NCBI GenBank assembly: GCA_032158295.1
Contig: CM063244.1
Location: forward strand, 2,155,148-2,219,147
DNA: 64,000 nt
Source: Pycnopodia helianthoides
Taxonomy: Eukaryota > Echinodermata > Asteroidea > Forcipulatida > Asteriidae
Direction of reading: 5' to 3'
The translations under genes were made by a program, and so were the position numbers. Of the stretch, positions 56,001 through 64,000 are shown one piece after another (the stretch's first letter is position 1; every line of letters starts with the position of its first letter). Under the pieces are notes generated by a model. That model had not been told where the DNA came from. It was given only the letters and a program-made list of their open reading frames with translations, and searched no databases.

Positions 56001-58181
56001 TCAGGAGCTCTGAGGTGTTCAAGAACTCTGAGGTGTTGAGGAACTCTGAGGTGTTCAGGAACTCTGAGTTGTTCAGGACCTCTGAGGTGTTCAGGAACTC
56101 TGGAGTGTCCAATCTGTCAAAGGGTCTCCTGCAGAACTAGGCTTGTTGATCCAATTACAGTAGGATGTACCATCATTTATGCTCCCTATTTGTTTCATCA
56201 GGTCCTGTTGGAGATAATAACAGGACTGGAACCACTTGACAAGACGCGGGAATACATCGATATTATCACCCATGTGGAAGACTCTATCGACAGCCACGAC
56301 AACCACGTAGACGGAATACTGGAGTTGGTTGACAAGAGGCTAGGCTCGTCTTTTACAGAGACCAGTGTGCTCCGAATGTTCGCTGTTGCCAATGACTGCC
56401 TGAGCAGAAAGAAACCAAAGAGGCCTTTTCTTAAAGATGTACGTATAAAGAATCATTCAAAGAAGGAGAAGAAAACATAAAAATATTATAAATACTTCAC
56501 TAGAGAAGTCGCAAAGCTATTCTGTGTGCCATTTGAGATGTTAAATCAGACCCCAAAAATACTTGAATTTGTGCCTCCAGACAGTAGACCCCTTGCATTG
56601 GCCGCCATCTTTGATGAAATGTGCGTGCTTGAAAGGCGATCATTGGCTGAGAGTTGTGCTCTGCGCGTACACCGTGCACGTTTCCATCGTTTTTCATAAA
56701 AGATGGCGGTCAATGACATCATGTGCAACCCATCTATTCAACCCCATGGTCTGAACATTCAAGAAGGAAATTTTGTGTCTTTGCCTTTTCCTTTTTCCAC
56801 CGTTGGCCCCCATTTAAGTCTGTCTCATTCACTAATTACTTGTTCTCCCTCTTCGCACCTTTGATTTTGTCTTCTGTTTTTCTACCTTTAGCTTACCTAG
56901 ACCCTTCCCTCCCCCCCTGTCTCCTTTTTCATTGTTCATCCTTTGCTTCTTCTGACTCAGCTTCTCTCCTTTCATTTCTCTCTACATGACTGTTTTTGTG
57001 ACACTAGTTGGCTTGTTTGTCTGTGTTGTATTGTCATTTAGCTTTTGTGAGAGACTCTATTAGGGTCCAAATGTCGGGCCAATAACAATTTTTTTGGCAC
57101 AAAATAGTTTCAAACAATTCTTTTCTGTAGTATTTTTTTCTTTCATTTTCTAACTAGCCTGAGGTTTTGGAAATAACCTGGAAGTTTTGCTGACATAATG
57201 AAGCTTAACCGTTTTTATGCAATTTGTGTTTAATGTTTGTGACTGGTTAGTTACGTGAGTTTTTCAAAGTAAAAGGTCGGATCATAGATTGGTAAATACT
57301 CCAAAATGAATGACCATCAAAACTGACTTGGTAAGCCACACTGCAGCGTTGATAGTACAAACTATTTTGAAAAGATTCCTGTTGAAGTTATGGTTGGCTA
57401 ATTTTCACCCCGAAACATTTGAATCTGAGAAACGGAATTCATGCAGGAATGGTTTCTCAGATGGGTTGGTGTCCATTCATGTATGCTGCAGCCAGGAGAT
57501 GCAGTTGGTACCCACTGTCACCTCGCTAAAAATGTGGATAGATTTGACATTCTTGTAATACCGTGACAGTTTTTTTGCTGTTTTCTCAGCAAGTAGAGAC
57601 TGTAGTCAGCGGAAACTTTCTCATGTGACTTTGATTGTATCTTTCTTTATAATTTTGCCTATAAATCCGCATAATGTTAAAGGAACATTACAGAATTGGT
57701 TTTTGCTAACAAAACAGTTACTGGCAGTGTAAGCACTTTATGTAATCCACCATATACATAAACTGACAAACCTGTAGAAGTTTGAGATCGATCGGCCATC
57801 TGGGTCACGAGAAAATAGTGAAAAACCGATTACACATTTGCATGAAGTCATATAGATTCAACAAATGAATAAAACGCTCACTGAGCGATAAACTCCAATC
57901 GGAAAATTAGTTCATTCATTTCTCATCAAATATGGCATTTCAGACCGTGTAAGTTTTATGTAAATCTGTGATCAAAAAGTATATTTTACAAGTTTTTTTC
58001 TTACCAATTCTGTAATGTTCCTTTAACAAAACCAATCTATGACACTTCCTTGAAAACAGATTATTGGAGCAAATTTTCTCAGAAAATGTCACTTGAAATG
58101 TTATTTCTTGTTTCTTGATGTTAATAGGTGTTACCCAAGCTGATGGCTCTAGATGACACATCGTCATGCACGGATGGTTGA
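43848..58181 (+). CDS. IRAK4: IRAK4-like death-domain kinase, complete
   Basis: IRAK4 is the Ser/Thr kinase that joins MyD88 in the Myddosome below Toll-like and IL-1 receptors and phosphorylates IRAK1/2. Ten coding exons join in phase to 508 aa (human about 460). Residues 1-112 are the death domain ([20 protein letters not shown] matches the conserved DWGTTNCTVGDLV core); about 113-200 are a variable linker; about 205-505 are the kinase. Visible motifs: GEGGFG loop 228-233, catalytic Lys249 in AVKKL, helix-C Glu270, HRDVKSAN with Asp347 and Asn352, DFG 365-367, activation-loop Thr382/Ser383 before IIGT, and PPE 393-395 in place of APE. The gatekeeper position is Phe299, where vertebrate IRAK4 has Tyr. 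The introns are full of MITEs, and one holds an 18-bp minisatellite. An IRAK1-type gene is less likely given the DWGTxN and GGN motifs. Confidence 0.93.
44483..44631 (+). CDS. IRAK4: IRAK4-like exon 2 (death domain)
   Basis: Acceptor TTTGTTTTACAG, donor G|GTACGA. Encodes [20 protein letters not shown] and [20 protein letters not shown] through AAAEIILPG. Confidence 0.95.
45036..45300 (-). repeat. SINE family H, truncated copy
   Basis: On the reverse strand, GTTAAGAGCACCGGACTCAA head and GGACGTAAATCTG body, ending at GCAGCACCTTGTAAATCC. Confidence 0.7.
45350..45509. mobile_element. Near-perfect hairpin element K
   Basis: The left arm GGGGTGGATTTCACAAAACT... and right arm ...AGTTTTGTGAAATCCACCCC pair over about 75 bp with a single 1-base gap, around a short loop near 45424. 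Lies in the intron between IRAK4-like exons 2 and 3. Confidence 0.9.
45607..45793 (+). CDS. IRAK4: IRAK4-like exon 3 (linker)
   Basis: Acceptor GCATGTCAACAG, donor AG|GTCTCT. Encodes the poorly conserved Ser/Asn-rich linker starting [12 protein letters not shown]. Phase fits both sides. Confidence 0.8.
45853..46115 (-). repeat. SINE family I fragment joined to family F fragment
   Basis: 45853-45995 is the 3' half of SINE I (reverse). From about 46010, GATCAGAGCATACTGATCG and the right arm of hairpin F follow directly, so one is inserted in or recombined with the other. Confidence 0.6.
46116..46890 (+). other. Intron, nothing recognised
   Basis: Intron between IRAK4-like exons 3 and 4; AT-rich. 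Confidence 0.5.
46918..46991 (+). CDS. IRAK4: IRAK4-like exon 4 (linker), acceptor uncertain
   Basis: Donor G|GTACTG at 46991. The open frame reads [20 protein letters not shown] and joins VQVFSYIDL in exon 5. Acceptors at 46917 (GGCTGAAG) and 46932 (CGACTAG) both keep phase 2. A better-looking ACAG near 46891 would run into a TAG, so I reject it. Confidence 0.7.
47551..47732. mobile_element. Imperfect hairpin element
   Basis: Left GCACCATCTTGTTCCGGGGG with GGATTTGT and TCTGCGACT pairs with right AGTCGCAGA, ACAAATCTGCC and GAACAAGATGGCGC. Total about 180 bp, GC-richer than its surroundings. Confidence 0.65.
48102..48262 (+). CDS. IRAK4: IRAK4-like exon 5 (kinase N-lobe)
   Basis: Acceptor GTGAACCTCTAG, donor CAG|GTTAGT. 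Encodes [35 protein letters not shown] and CAVKKLKQ: glycine-rich loop and catalytic Lys. Confidence 0.95.
48768..49021 (+). repeat. SINE family I, full copy
   Basis: GGGTTGGCGTAGTGGTATC head, CCTGGTTCGAATCCTGC box B, GGATTGGGTTTTCAGTCCCT, tail AACCAGAATTAATAAGTG and GAAAT repeats. Confidence 0.8.
49142..49336 (+). mobile_element. Palindromic MITE family A
   Basis: Ends GGCCCAATTTCATAGAGCTG and CAGCTCTATTAAATTGGGC. Confidence 0.85.
49525..49960 (+). repeat. SINE family H, full copy
   Basis: Head GTAGTGGCCGAGTGGATAAA (box A), GTGGGTTCGAGTCCCGG (box B), body as 43191-43620, tail GCGCTATATAAGAAGCC plus ATT repeats. Confidence 0.85.
49961..50916 (+). other. Intron, nothing recognised
   Basis: Intron between IRAK4-like exons 5 and 6; an 83-codon open frame (49983-50234) has no family resemblance. 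Confidence 0.45.
50917..50984 (+). CDS. IRAK4: IRAK4-like exon 6 (helix C)
   Basis: Acceptor TTTCTGTTTTAG, donor AG|GTTGGT. Encodes [15 protein letters not shown]. Short 68-bp exon, 37 bp upstream of a family B MITE. Confidence 0.88.
51022..51385 (+). mobile_element. Family B MITE, left-truncated
   Basis: Begins inside the element at AAAACTTGTAAAATATAC and keeps the right end AATTCTGTAATGTTCCTT. Confidence 0.85.
51697..52147 (-). mobile_element. TA-type MITE family D, copy 2
   Basis: Ends AAGGTTGGGACAAAGATTGG and CCAATCTATGACCCTACCTT; hairpin CTGAGAAACGACTC-type around 51955; only a few bases from the next element. Confidence 0.8.
52153..52540 (+). mobile_element. TA-type MITE family B, copy 3
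   Basis: Full length with AAGGAACATTACAGAATTGG end, CGCTCAGTGAGCG centre and flanking TA. Confidence 0.88.
52814..53035 (+). CDS. IRAK4: IRAK4-like exon 7 (hinge to catalytic loop)
   Basis: Acceptor TTCACCCCTAG, donor AG|GTAAAA. Encodes [31 protein letters not shown], and ends VHRDVK. Confidence 0.95.
53150..53310 (-). repeat. Dispersed repeat S, copy 2
   Basis: Reverse of 15797-15940, including GGTTACCCCCTTCACAGTCC and ATGGGTATCATCC. Confidence 0.65.
53329..53412 (-). repeat. SINE family H head fragment
   Basis: On the reverse strand, TGGCCGAGCGGTCTAG and CAAGCTCTGGTGTTGCC with GAGTGTGGGTTC. Confidence 0.6.
53728..53868 (-). repeat. tRNA-headed SINE family J, uninterrupted copy
   Basis: Reverse strand: GGTTGAATGGCTTCTGACTG leader, then GGGCTAGATAGCTCAGTTGG, TAGAGCGCCAAGAGGTTAAG, and GTCAGTTCAAATCCC. 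This shows the uninterrupted form of the head disrupted at 14936 and 12610. Confidence 0.8.
53870..54062 (+). mobile_element. Palindromic MITE family A
   Basis: Ends GGGCCCAATTTCATAGAGCT and AGCTCTATGAAATTGGGCCC, full length; abuts the SINE above. Confidence 0.87.
54200..54350 (+). repeat. SINE family H tail fragment
   Basis: CTCCCAAGGGAGCTGAGATGG, AATAAATGGCCCAGTGACCA and GTGCTATATATGAGAAGCC match 36300-36446. Confidence 0.65.
54361..54713 (+). mobile_element. Family C-like MITE
   Basis: Left end AAGGCAGTGGATACTTTTGG preceded by TA; centre GAAAGGTTTCAGGCATGAAG; right end worn at TCTTTGACAAATAAGG. Confidence 0.75.
54785..54915. mobile_element. Short inverted-repeat element
   Basis: Ends AGGCCTCAAATTTTGC and GAAATTCGAGGCCT inverted; interior GGGTGCCCTT occurs on both sides. 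Confidence 0.65.
55018..55204 (+). CDS. IRAK4: IRAK4-like exon 8 (DFG and activation loop)
   Basis: Acceptor TTCCCTGCATTAG, donor GTG|GTAAGT. Encodes [38 protein letters not shown] and SFSFGV. Confidence 0.95.
55205..55744 (+). other. Intron, nothing recognised
   Basis: First part of the intron between IRAK4-like exons 8 and 9. Confidence 0.5.
55745..56108. repeat. 18-bp minisatellite, about 20 copies, in IRAK4 intron
   Basis: Unit GAACTCTGAGGTGTTCAG with single-base variants. Period 18 keeps a 143-codon open frame (repeating EVFRNS), which has no splice connection and is not counted as coding. It ends about 93 bp before exon 9. Confidence 0.95.
56202..56438 (+). CDS. IRAK4: IRAK4-like exon 9 (kinase C-lobe)
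   Basis: Acceptor TTGTTTCATCAG, donor GAT|GTACGT. Encodes [18 protein letters not shown] and [14 protein letters not shown]. Confidence 0.95.
56439..57265 (+). other. Intron with a family R fragment
   Basis: 56575-56735 has GGCCGCCATCTTTGATG, CATTGGCTGAGAG, AAAGATGGCGG and TGACATCATGTGCA. The rest is pyrimidine-rich without a gene. Confidence 0.5.
57272..58051 (+). mobile_element. TA-type MITE family D, copy 3, split by family B
   Basis: Left end AAAGGTCGGATCATAGATTG at 57273; right end CCAATCTATGACACTTCCTT after the insert. Family B occupies 57680-58023. Confidence 0.8.
57680..58023 (-). mobile_element. TA-type MITE family B, copy 4 (nested)
   Basis: Reversed full element, TA at 57678-57679 and 58024-58025, inside family D copy 3, about 100 bp from IRAK4-like exon 10. 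Confidence 0.9.
58128..58181 (+). CDS. IRAK4: IRAK4-like exon 10 (C-terminus)
   Basis: Acceptor TTTCTTGATGTTAATAG. Encodes [17 protein letters not shown] and TGA, comparable to the short C-terminal helix of IRAK4. Confidence 0.85.
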   Translation: MLPKLMALDDTSSCTDG

Positions 58182-59108
58182 GTGGAATATAATGAAGCAA
58201 AAATGTCATGTGACGTTGGGAGAATGGGGGTTTCATCTGCAACAAAGGCCCTTTTCGAATCCACGGCTTCGGATTGGGCTTCAGGCCCAGTTTTCTTGTC
58301 TGAAACCCTGACCGCAAAGCATGTGTTAGTTAAAATAATCGAGGGAGCCTAGCTAGCCTGAGCCGATTTTGGAGCCGAAGCCGTGAATTCGAAAAGGGCC
58401 ACAATAACTACCCCAAACTGGGGTAGTATAAGACCGATTCATTAAATACCGCATTATCCGTCACAACTGTGTGGATGCGTACTCGGGGAAGTATGGACCT
58501 TATGCACATGATGTCATTTGAGCAGGGCGCCCTCGCCTGGAGGTCATTGGCCAATTCTGTGTGCCGCCGTGCACATGTGGGTTTTGTAATGTTTCACTCT
58601 ACGAAAATCTTCGCTGTGAAACCACATAAAAATCTATGTGAATGCAGGATTTGGCTGAAATTCAAGGAACTATTTCTCTTTCACCATGCTTTCATGGAAT
58701 TGCTGTTCCCTTAAATCACCTTGAAAAAAAGATAGTCTCTAGACCATTGACTGGCCTGTGTAAATTTCACTATAATTTTAGGGAATGCTCTCCATCCAAG
58801 CCAAGACACCTTCAATTGGTGAAAAATGATCTGGATTGTCATTTCCCACTTCCCCCACTCCATAGTGGGGGGGGGGGGGTGATTAGCCATGCTATCATGT
58901 TCTACTCCAAATGTAAACATTGGTCTATTCAAAAGTGTGCTGACCAGTACTACTGACCTGAAACAAGGTGAAACCACCAGGCTGACCAATAAACCATCTA
59001 TCAGGTTGACTTCCCCCTCATTAAACAGTAATCTATCCAGCTGTGTTCATGCCAAGGACACCCTGAAAACTCCCTGAATACTCACACTACACACAGACAC
59101 AGCCCAAG
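58182..59108. other. Downstream of IRAK4-like gene
   Basis: 3' UTR and intergenic DNA. A family R fragment at 58480-58600 and a G run at 58867-58879; no gene. Confidence 0.5.
58988..58993 (+). terminator. Possible IRAK4-like poly(A) signal
   Basis: AATAAA about 800 bases after the stop. No strong GT-rich element follows, so this is tentative. Confidence 0.3.
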
Positions 59109-60045
59109 CAGGGTTCGACCTTAGCGGTGGTCCGCTGGCCAAATGCCAGTTGAAACGGCGGCGGACCAGCTGAAACACCTTGCCAAGTGGTCCGGCTGGC
59201 CGGTCAAAAATATCAGCAACAGTACAACAGAACTCTGACTATTATTATTTTTGTAACAGAGGAGGCTACCTTTTTATACACAAAAGCTGCAGTTTTATAT
59301 GAAAAGACTTTTAAAATCAAAACTGCAGCTTTTGTGCAAGTAAATTTAATAAAGTTTCGCCGCACGGAACATCCAAGTTTTCTTCACACAATGTAAACAT
59401 GCACACACAGCGTATGTACATGTACACAGTTGCTGCATGTACAGCAACATTCCTTTCACAAGTGACAGTCCACTGTGTCTAGTTTTCACCTCCTTGGATA
59501 GATCGCCCATGTACTGTGTGGTGTGGCTATGCAGACTTACTGTGTAGGCATGGTGAACTGGTTTGCAGCCAGACTACAGGTACATGTTTCTTTGACTCAC
59601 ATGTGGATGATGGTTTGTTTATTTCGACTGAACGTCAGTGATTTGGATTTTTACAACTATCTAAACTGATGCCTCCTGCTAGCAAAGTAAGAAATAACTG
59701 AGATCTGGATATGTTGCAAATAGTTTGTATTAAATTGTTCTTTTTGTGGACGAAATTTGGAACATTGTAAGAACTTTGGTCTCATTTTTAATCAAGTGAA
59801 GGCAATCGGATCGCTACGAATACTTTAGTAAAACCATGGAGGAAGAAAACTAATAGGCTATATTTATGAATGATAAAATTACTACAGCGATCGTACGTAA
59901 CCCTCCCTCTTCGGTTCCGTTGATTAATGACGATTATCAATAACAAGTTTATGGTTTTTATCGAGTCAGTTTACAAGTTATTTGTTTGTTTTAATTAGCC
60001 ACAAGCATTTTTTCATAAAAAATGTACTTGTTATAGTTTGAGTTT

Positions 60046-60097
60046 GAGTACAGTTTGAGTGCACTTTGAGTGCACTTTGAGTGCACTTTGAGTGCTG
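60046..60097 (+). repeat. Short tandem repeat, TTTGAGTGCAC, four to five copies
   Basis: An 11-bp unit repeated head to tail with small changes at both ends. Confidence 0.9.
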
Positions 60098-60172
60098 TCT
60101 TTGGTTACTGGAACCATGGACTGAAACTATCCAAAGATCATTTTTTGCTTCTGACCAATCTGACCTGTGTTA

Positions 60173-60565
60173 AAGGAACATTACATAATTGGTAAGAAAA
60201 AATCTTGTAAAATATACTTTTTGATCACAGATTTACATAAAACTTACACAATCTAGTAATGATGATAGTAGAAAACATCCCTTGAAATATTTCTGTCTGA
60301 AATGCCATATTTGATGAGAAATGAATAAACTTATTTTCCGATTGGAGTTTATCGCTCAGTGAGCGTTTTATTCATTTGTTGAATCTATAGTATATGATTT
60401 CATGCAAATGTGTTATCGGTTTTTCACTATTTTCTCGTGACCCAGATGGCCGATCGATCTCAAACTTCTTCAGGTTTGTCAGTTTATGTATATGGTGGAT
60501 TACATAAAGTGCTTACACTGCCAGCAACTGTTTTGTTAGCAAAAACCAATTCTGTAATGTTCCTT
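60173..60565 (+). mobile_element. TA-type MITE family B, copy 5
   Basis: Full length, TA at 60171-60172 and 60566-60567; lies within element Q. Confidence 0.88.
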
Positions 60566-61779
60566 TAAGTAAGTATCTAAACATAATAAAGTTTGGCTAT
60601 CAATGCAGTTAACCTTTTAGCCACTGGACCGCCCAGCCACCCAAAGTAATACACCGCAACATGGGTAGGAGGAAACGCTCACCAGCTTGTGTTTGGAGGG
60701 GGGGGGGGGAGGGAGATAACATCAAAATAAAACTAAATAGTCATAGGTACACGTCGACACAAGGGCATCGTTTGACCTTTTTTTTTTTCGCCCTTCACAG
60801 TTTATTAGTTGAATTGTAAAAAAAGGTACGCTAATTATGATAAATTCTGTAGCTCTAATAACCAAAACCACGCTCATTTTTAACAACATATTTTTTCTTT
60901 CTTCATGATGATACTGTCGAAAACTAATGGTTAGCAATTAATCAGTATGAGCAGTTGACGCCAGTTAACAGCCTTTAAAACTATTGTGTTCATTTTAACT
61001 TTATGAAAAATAACCTCCGTGAAATTTAGCGATAGCCGTTATTGTTGATTTCCCTTGGGACATGTCTCCTCCGAAATTGAAATAATTTTGTTAATCACTG
61101 ACAATTCTAACGAAAAGGACGAAAGTTGTACCTAAATAATAAGTCTTGTGTATCTTTTAGAATATTTTAAACCATGATTCTAGTAATTCACTTAGAGAGT
61201 CTTGAAAACTAAAAAAATGTTCAGCAAACTCGGGCGGTTCGAGGACTAAAGGGTTAACTTGACGTTGCAATTCATTGAATTGAAATAGTGATGATCGAAA
61301 ATCAGGATATTGTTTCAATCGTTATGAAAAATGTTATAAAAAACTGACGGACCAGTCAAAAACCCGGCGTACCAGTTAAAAATCAAGCCAACTGGTCCTG
61401 CTGGCTAGTTGAAAAAAAAGTTAAGGGCAACCCCTGCCAAGATAGCCTTGGGCCGTTTGCAGCAGTCCAGCACAGTGAAAAGTGAAACAATTAGGTTCTG
61501 AGTAGTTAGAAAAAGTACTTCATAAAAACAAGATGAAAGGGGAAACTTACAATTTCAAGGAGAAAATTGGTTTTTCACTCCATTTTCAAGACGAAGATTT
61601 GGATAGGTTTTTACCTCTAAAAATGGCGGCTTAATGACATTAATGCACAAGGTCTGTAGACCCTTTCTCACACCGAAGCCACATTTCTACAGCAATGCAG
61701 AAGGTCTGCGATGCTAAAGTACTACGCACATGTACAAGAGGTACGCATAGTGCTATCCATTGTTGCTTTTTGCAGCACA

Positions 61780-61920
61780 TAATATATAATATCGACTCTT
61801 ATTTAGCACAACTTAACTTCATTACACCTTATTATGGAATGACTGGCCGGTTTTATATCTGCCAAGCTGATTTTCAAAGGACTTTTAAAGAATACTTTGT
61901 TCGAATCTACAGTTTGAACA
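61780..61920 (+). mobile_element. Possible LINE 3' coding remnant
   Basis: TTATGGAATGACTGGCCGG and TTCAAAGGACTTTTAAAG resemble the LWNDLP and FKGLLK-like positions of the LINE at 3676-4830. Heavily decayed. Confidence 0.35.
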
Positions 61921-62174
61921 CAAATTGCTGTGTTGTTTTATACGTTTTGTGTTTAATGCACGTAAAGGCTCCTGTATTGTGTGCAGAACAAAAACATCTA
62001 ACAATGTTATAACTATTCTTATTATCATTAATTTTGTTTTCTTATTTTATATGTAACAAAATTTATGTGTGAAAAAAATATACAGCCATTCTAATAATGT
62101 CCTTATGATGAATTGGTGCTTGATTAGAGTCCATATACATACAGAGAGAAAACCGTCAAGAGAATTTTGGGTCG

Positions 62175-62310
62175 AGCAAAGACAAATTGACTAGAGCGGG
62201 ATTTAAACCCGAGACCTTTGGTTTAACGTGCCGGCAACTCTACCAACTGAGCTATCTAGCCCTAATATTGGTGGTCTCCCTATTTGTGACCGATCTATCG
62301 AAATGCGGAA
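62175..62310 (-). repeat. tRNA-headed SINE family J, copy
   Basis: Reverse strand: GGGCTAGATAGCTCAGTTGG, TAGAGTTGCCGGCACGTTAA, then GGGTTTAAATCCCGC. Confidence 0.75.
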
Positions 62311-63120
62311 TGTGTCAGACAGAACGTATTGCGTGTAATTTGCGTGTAAAGTTGGTCACGATAGAAAATCATGAAAAAACACTACAAAAAAAGATTCCGC
62401 GATTTCGGTGGTATTAGGTTAAATAAAACTTGATCTTTCTTGTCGTGGTCTTACCTTTAATTGAAAAGATGAATAAATCCACAAAAAGTACGTTTTCTTG
62501 AGCATGTTTGTACACAATTGATTCTCTTCAAAGTTGATTAAAACGAGTATCTAAACAAACACGTCGTAAAAAAATGGAAGTGGCCTTGCCTTGTAGACTT
62601 TCTTCATTTCCCGATAACTTTCAGAGTGGAATAAGCTACTGGAAAGCCAGTGAGTTACTTGTTAACACGGTATGCACAACTCAATTTTATTAAGGGGTCG
62701 ATATATTCCGGTCACATTTAGTCAATATCTTTGTTCAGGTTTAAATCTATGCATTTTACTGTTTGAAAAAGTATAAACAAAAAAAGTATATTTTGTAATT
62801 GTCAAAATGGCTACTGATTTTATTACTTTTCTTCTTCTATTCTTGCTTATACATTTACATTTATGATGATGTGTGGTTAATTGTGTATCATCTCTTGAAG
62901 TGATTATTCTGATATTTTTCATGAACGAGATATGAACATTTACCCAGAGTACTACCATAATTTTGATTTTCTTTTTCCAATGTAAAATATGGAAGTAAAT
63001 TTTATATTACCCTTGCAGCTTAGGGCCATGCAGAACAATAAAAGTTGACACATTTTTATGACATTATGTGTGCTTTGGTCAAAAGGAATAATTGAACAGC
63101 AGCTGAACATTTTAATCTCT
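62311..63120. other. No gene seen
   Basis: AT-rich intergenic DNA. Confidence 0.5.
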
Positions 63121-63821
63121 CTGGGCCCATTTTCGTGGCTCTGCTTACTGTAAGCAAAGAATCGGCGCTCACGGAAGCAGGGAATTCCACGCTTACGTCA
63201 AGCGTATTTCACAGGTTAGCAGGGAATTTCAGAACATGCCACTTGCGTTGGCTATGGTCTCTAAAGGGTTAAAGTGCTTCAACTTATTTTCCTTTCTGCA
63301 TTTAGTTCTGATCACTCATTCTGCTTGGTTCTGAAAGTAAGCTGTCTGCTATTTATCTCCTTTTTCAAAATGAAGGCGGACAAGTTCTTAACTCTTTCAC
63401 TCCGTAATAGAATTTTTGAATTTCGCGCGGTTTGTACGGAATTAATTATTGGACGCCGCCATCTAATGTGTCAATAATACCCCTGGCGCGATGGAAAGCC
63501 AAAGGCAGCGACTCAAAGCCGCTGCAACTAGGGTCAGAGGTCATCCAGATGGCATTACGGCATAAATTATGGAAAAAAGGCACACGTCATGGGGATGCCC
63601 AGAGTATCTACAGTGACGTCAACAAGCCGCTGTGAGCAGCTTTCCGTAGGGAACGGGACATTTCTGTGAGCCGCTGTGAGCAGCTCACCGTAGTGAAAGA
63701 GTTAACAAAACTAAAATTCTACTAATCGGCAGTAGATGAGTTACAGAACCATCCTTACAGAACTAGGCAGGATGAGTTCTTAATGGAATTGAGTTCTACT
63801 AATTGGAAGTAGATTATATTG

Positions 63822-64000
63822 GGGGATCAGGCTGGCTCAGTGGTTTCTTTCCCTGCCTTTCACCCCTGTTGACCCCGGTTCAAATCCCACCTCAGACCGA
63901 AGCCTTGCATGTGCATTGGGTTTTCAGTCCCTACCTGATTGCATGAGTTTTACCCATTTGGAGTTTTCCTCCCACATCTAAAACTGAATACTTCTTCTCG
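63822..64000 (+). repeat. SINE family I, copy cut by window edge
   Basis: GGCTGGCTCAGTGGTTTC head, CGGTTCAAATCCCACCTCAG, GCATTGGGTTTTCAGTCCCT and CTCCCACATCTAAAACTGAA. Confidence 0.75.

Larger units (their letters stand above)
59109..61438. mobile_element. Element Q, long form (about 2.3 kb)
   Basis: The left end GCAGGGTTCGACCTTA and, reversed, the right end GCAGGGGTTGCCCTTAAC are similar; sub-terminal GGTCCGCTGGCCAAATGCCA and CTGGTCCTGCTGGC. It contains a nested family B element. No transposase or other long ORF is seen. Confidence 0.5.

Noticed and set aside
55709..56140. 143-codon EVFRNS repeat frame inside the IRAK4-like gene
   Set aside because: Lies in the intron between exons 8 and 9, which join in phase without it; the kinase C-lobe would be disrupted.
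59109..61438. Autonomous transposon with its own enzyme in element Q
   Set aside because: No open frame longer than about 70 codons and no recognisable catalytic motif.

Overview
The window is animal nuclear DNA: spliced genes with canonical GT/AG introns, about 60% AT, and non-coding space filled with short transposons and SINEs. The gene content (an importin-9, an IRAK4-type kinase with death domain, and a protein sharing the N-terminal helical region of the ZNF292/RLF/ZNF654 family) together with the repeat style points to an invertebrate deuterostome, most likely an echinoderm, perhaps a sea star. The taxon is inference; no marker in the window settles it.

Layout. (1) Positions 1-7551, plus strand: the last six coding exons of importin-9 (IPO9), about 243 C-terminal residues; the 5' part lies outside the window. 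(2) 7552-25912: about 18 kb with no gene I can support, made of SINEs, MITEs, hairpin (foldback) elements and three tandem arrays. (3) 25913-35897, minus strand: a four-exon gene with a 4.4-kb terminal exon. Its first about 300 residues match the helical N-terminal region of ZNF292/RLF; the rest is low-complexity and has no zinc fingers. (4) 35898-43756: repeat-rich space between this gene and the divergent IRAK4 gene. (5) 43757-58181, plus strand: a complete ten-coding-exon IRAK4-like gene (508 aa) with death domain, linker and kinase; all intron phases agree and all catalytic motifs are present. (6) 58182-64000: repeats only.

The repeats are the richest part. At least three families of 350-480 bp elements with AAAGG/CCTTT ends and TA target duplications share internal modules. 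A palindromic MITE of about 190 bp occurs about a dozen times. There are TTAA-flanked elements, perfect hairpins, three tRNA-headed SINE families, and two LINE 3' ends. Many are nested. In two cases, mentally removing the insert restores the reading frame of a LINE, which fixes the target-site duplication at single-base precision.

The three genes show no sign of acting together. IPO9 is a nuclear import receptor, IRAK4 acts in Toll/IL-1 receptor signalling, and the minus-strand gene is probably a nuclear protein. I found no CRISPR array, operon, true tRNA or rRNA gene, virus-like gene or new enzyme system.
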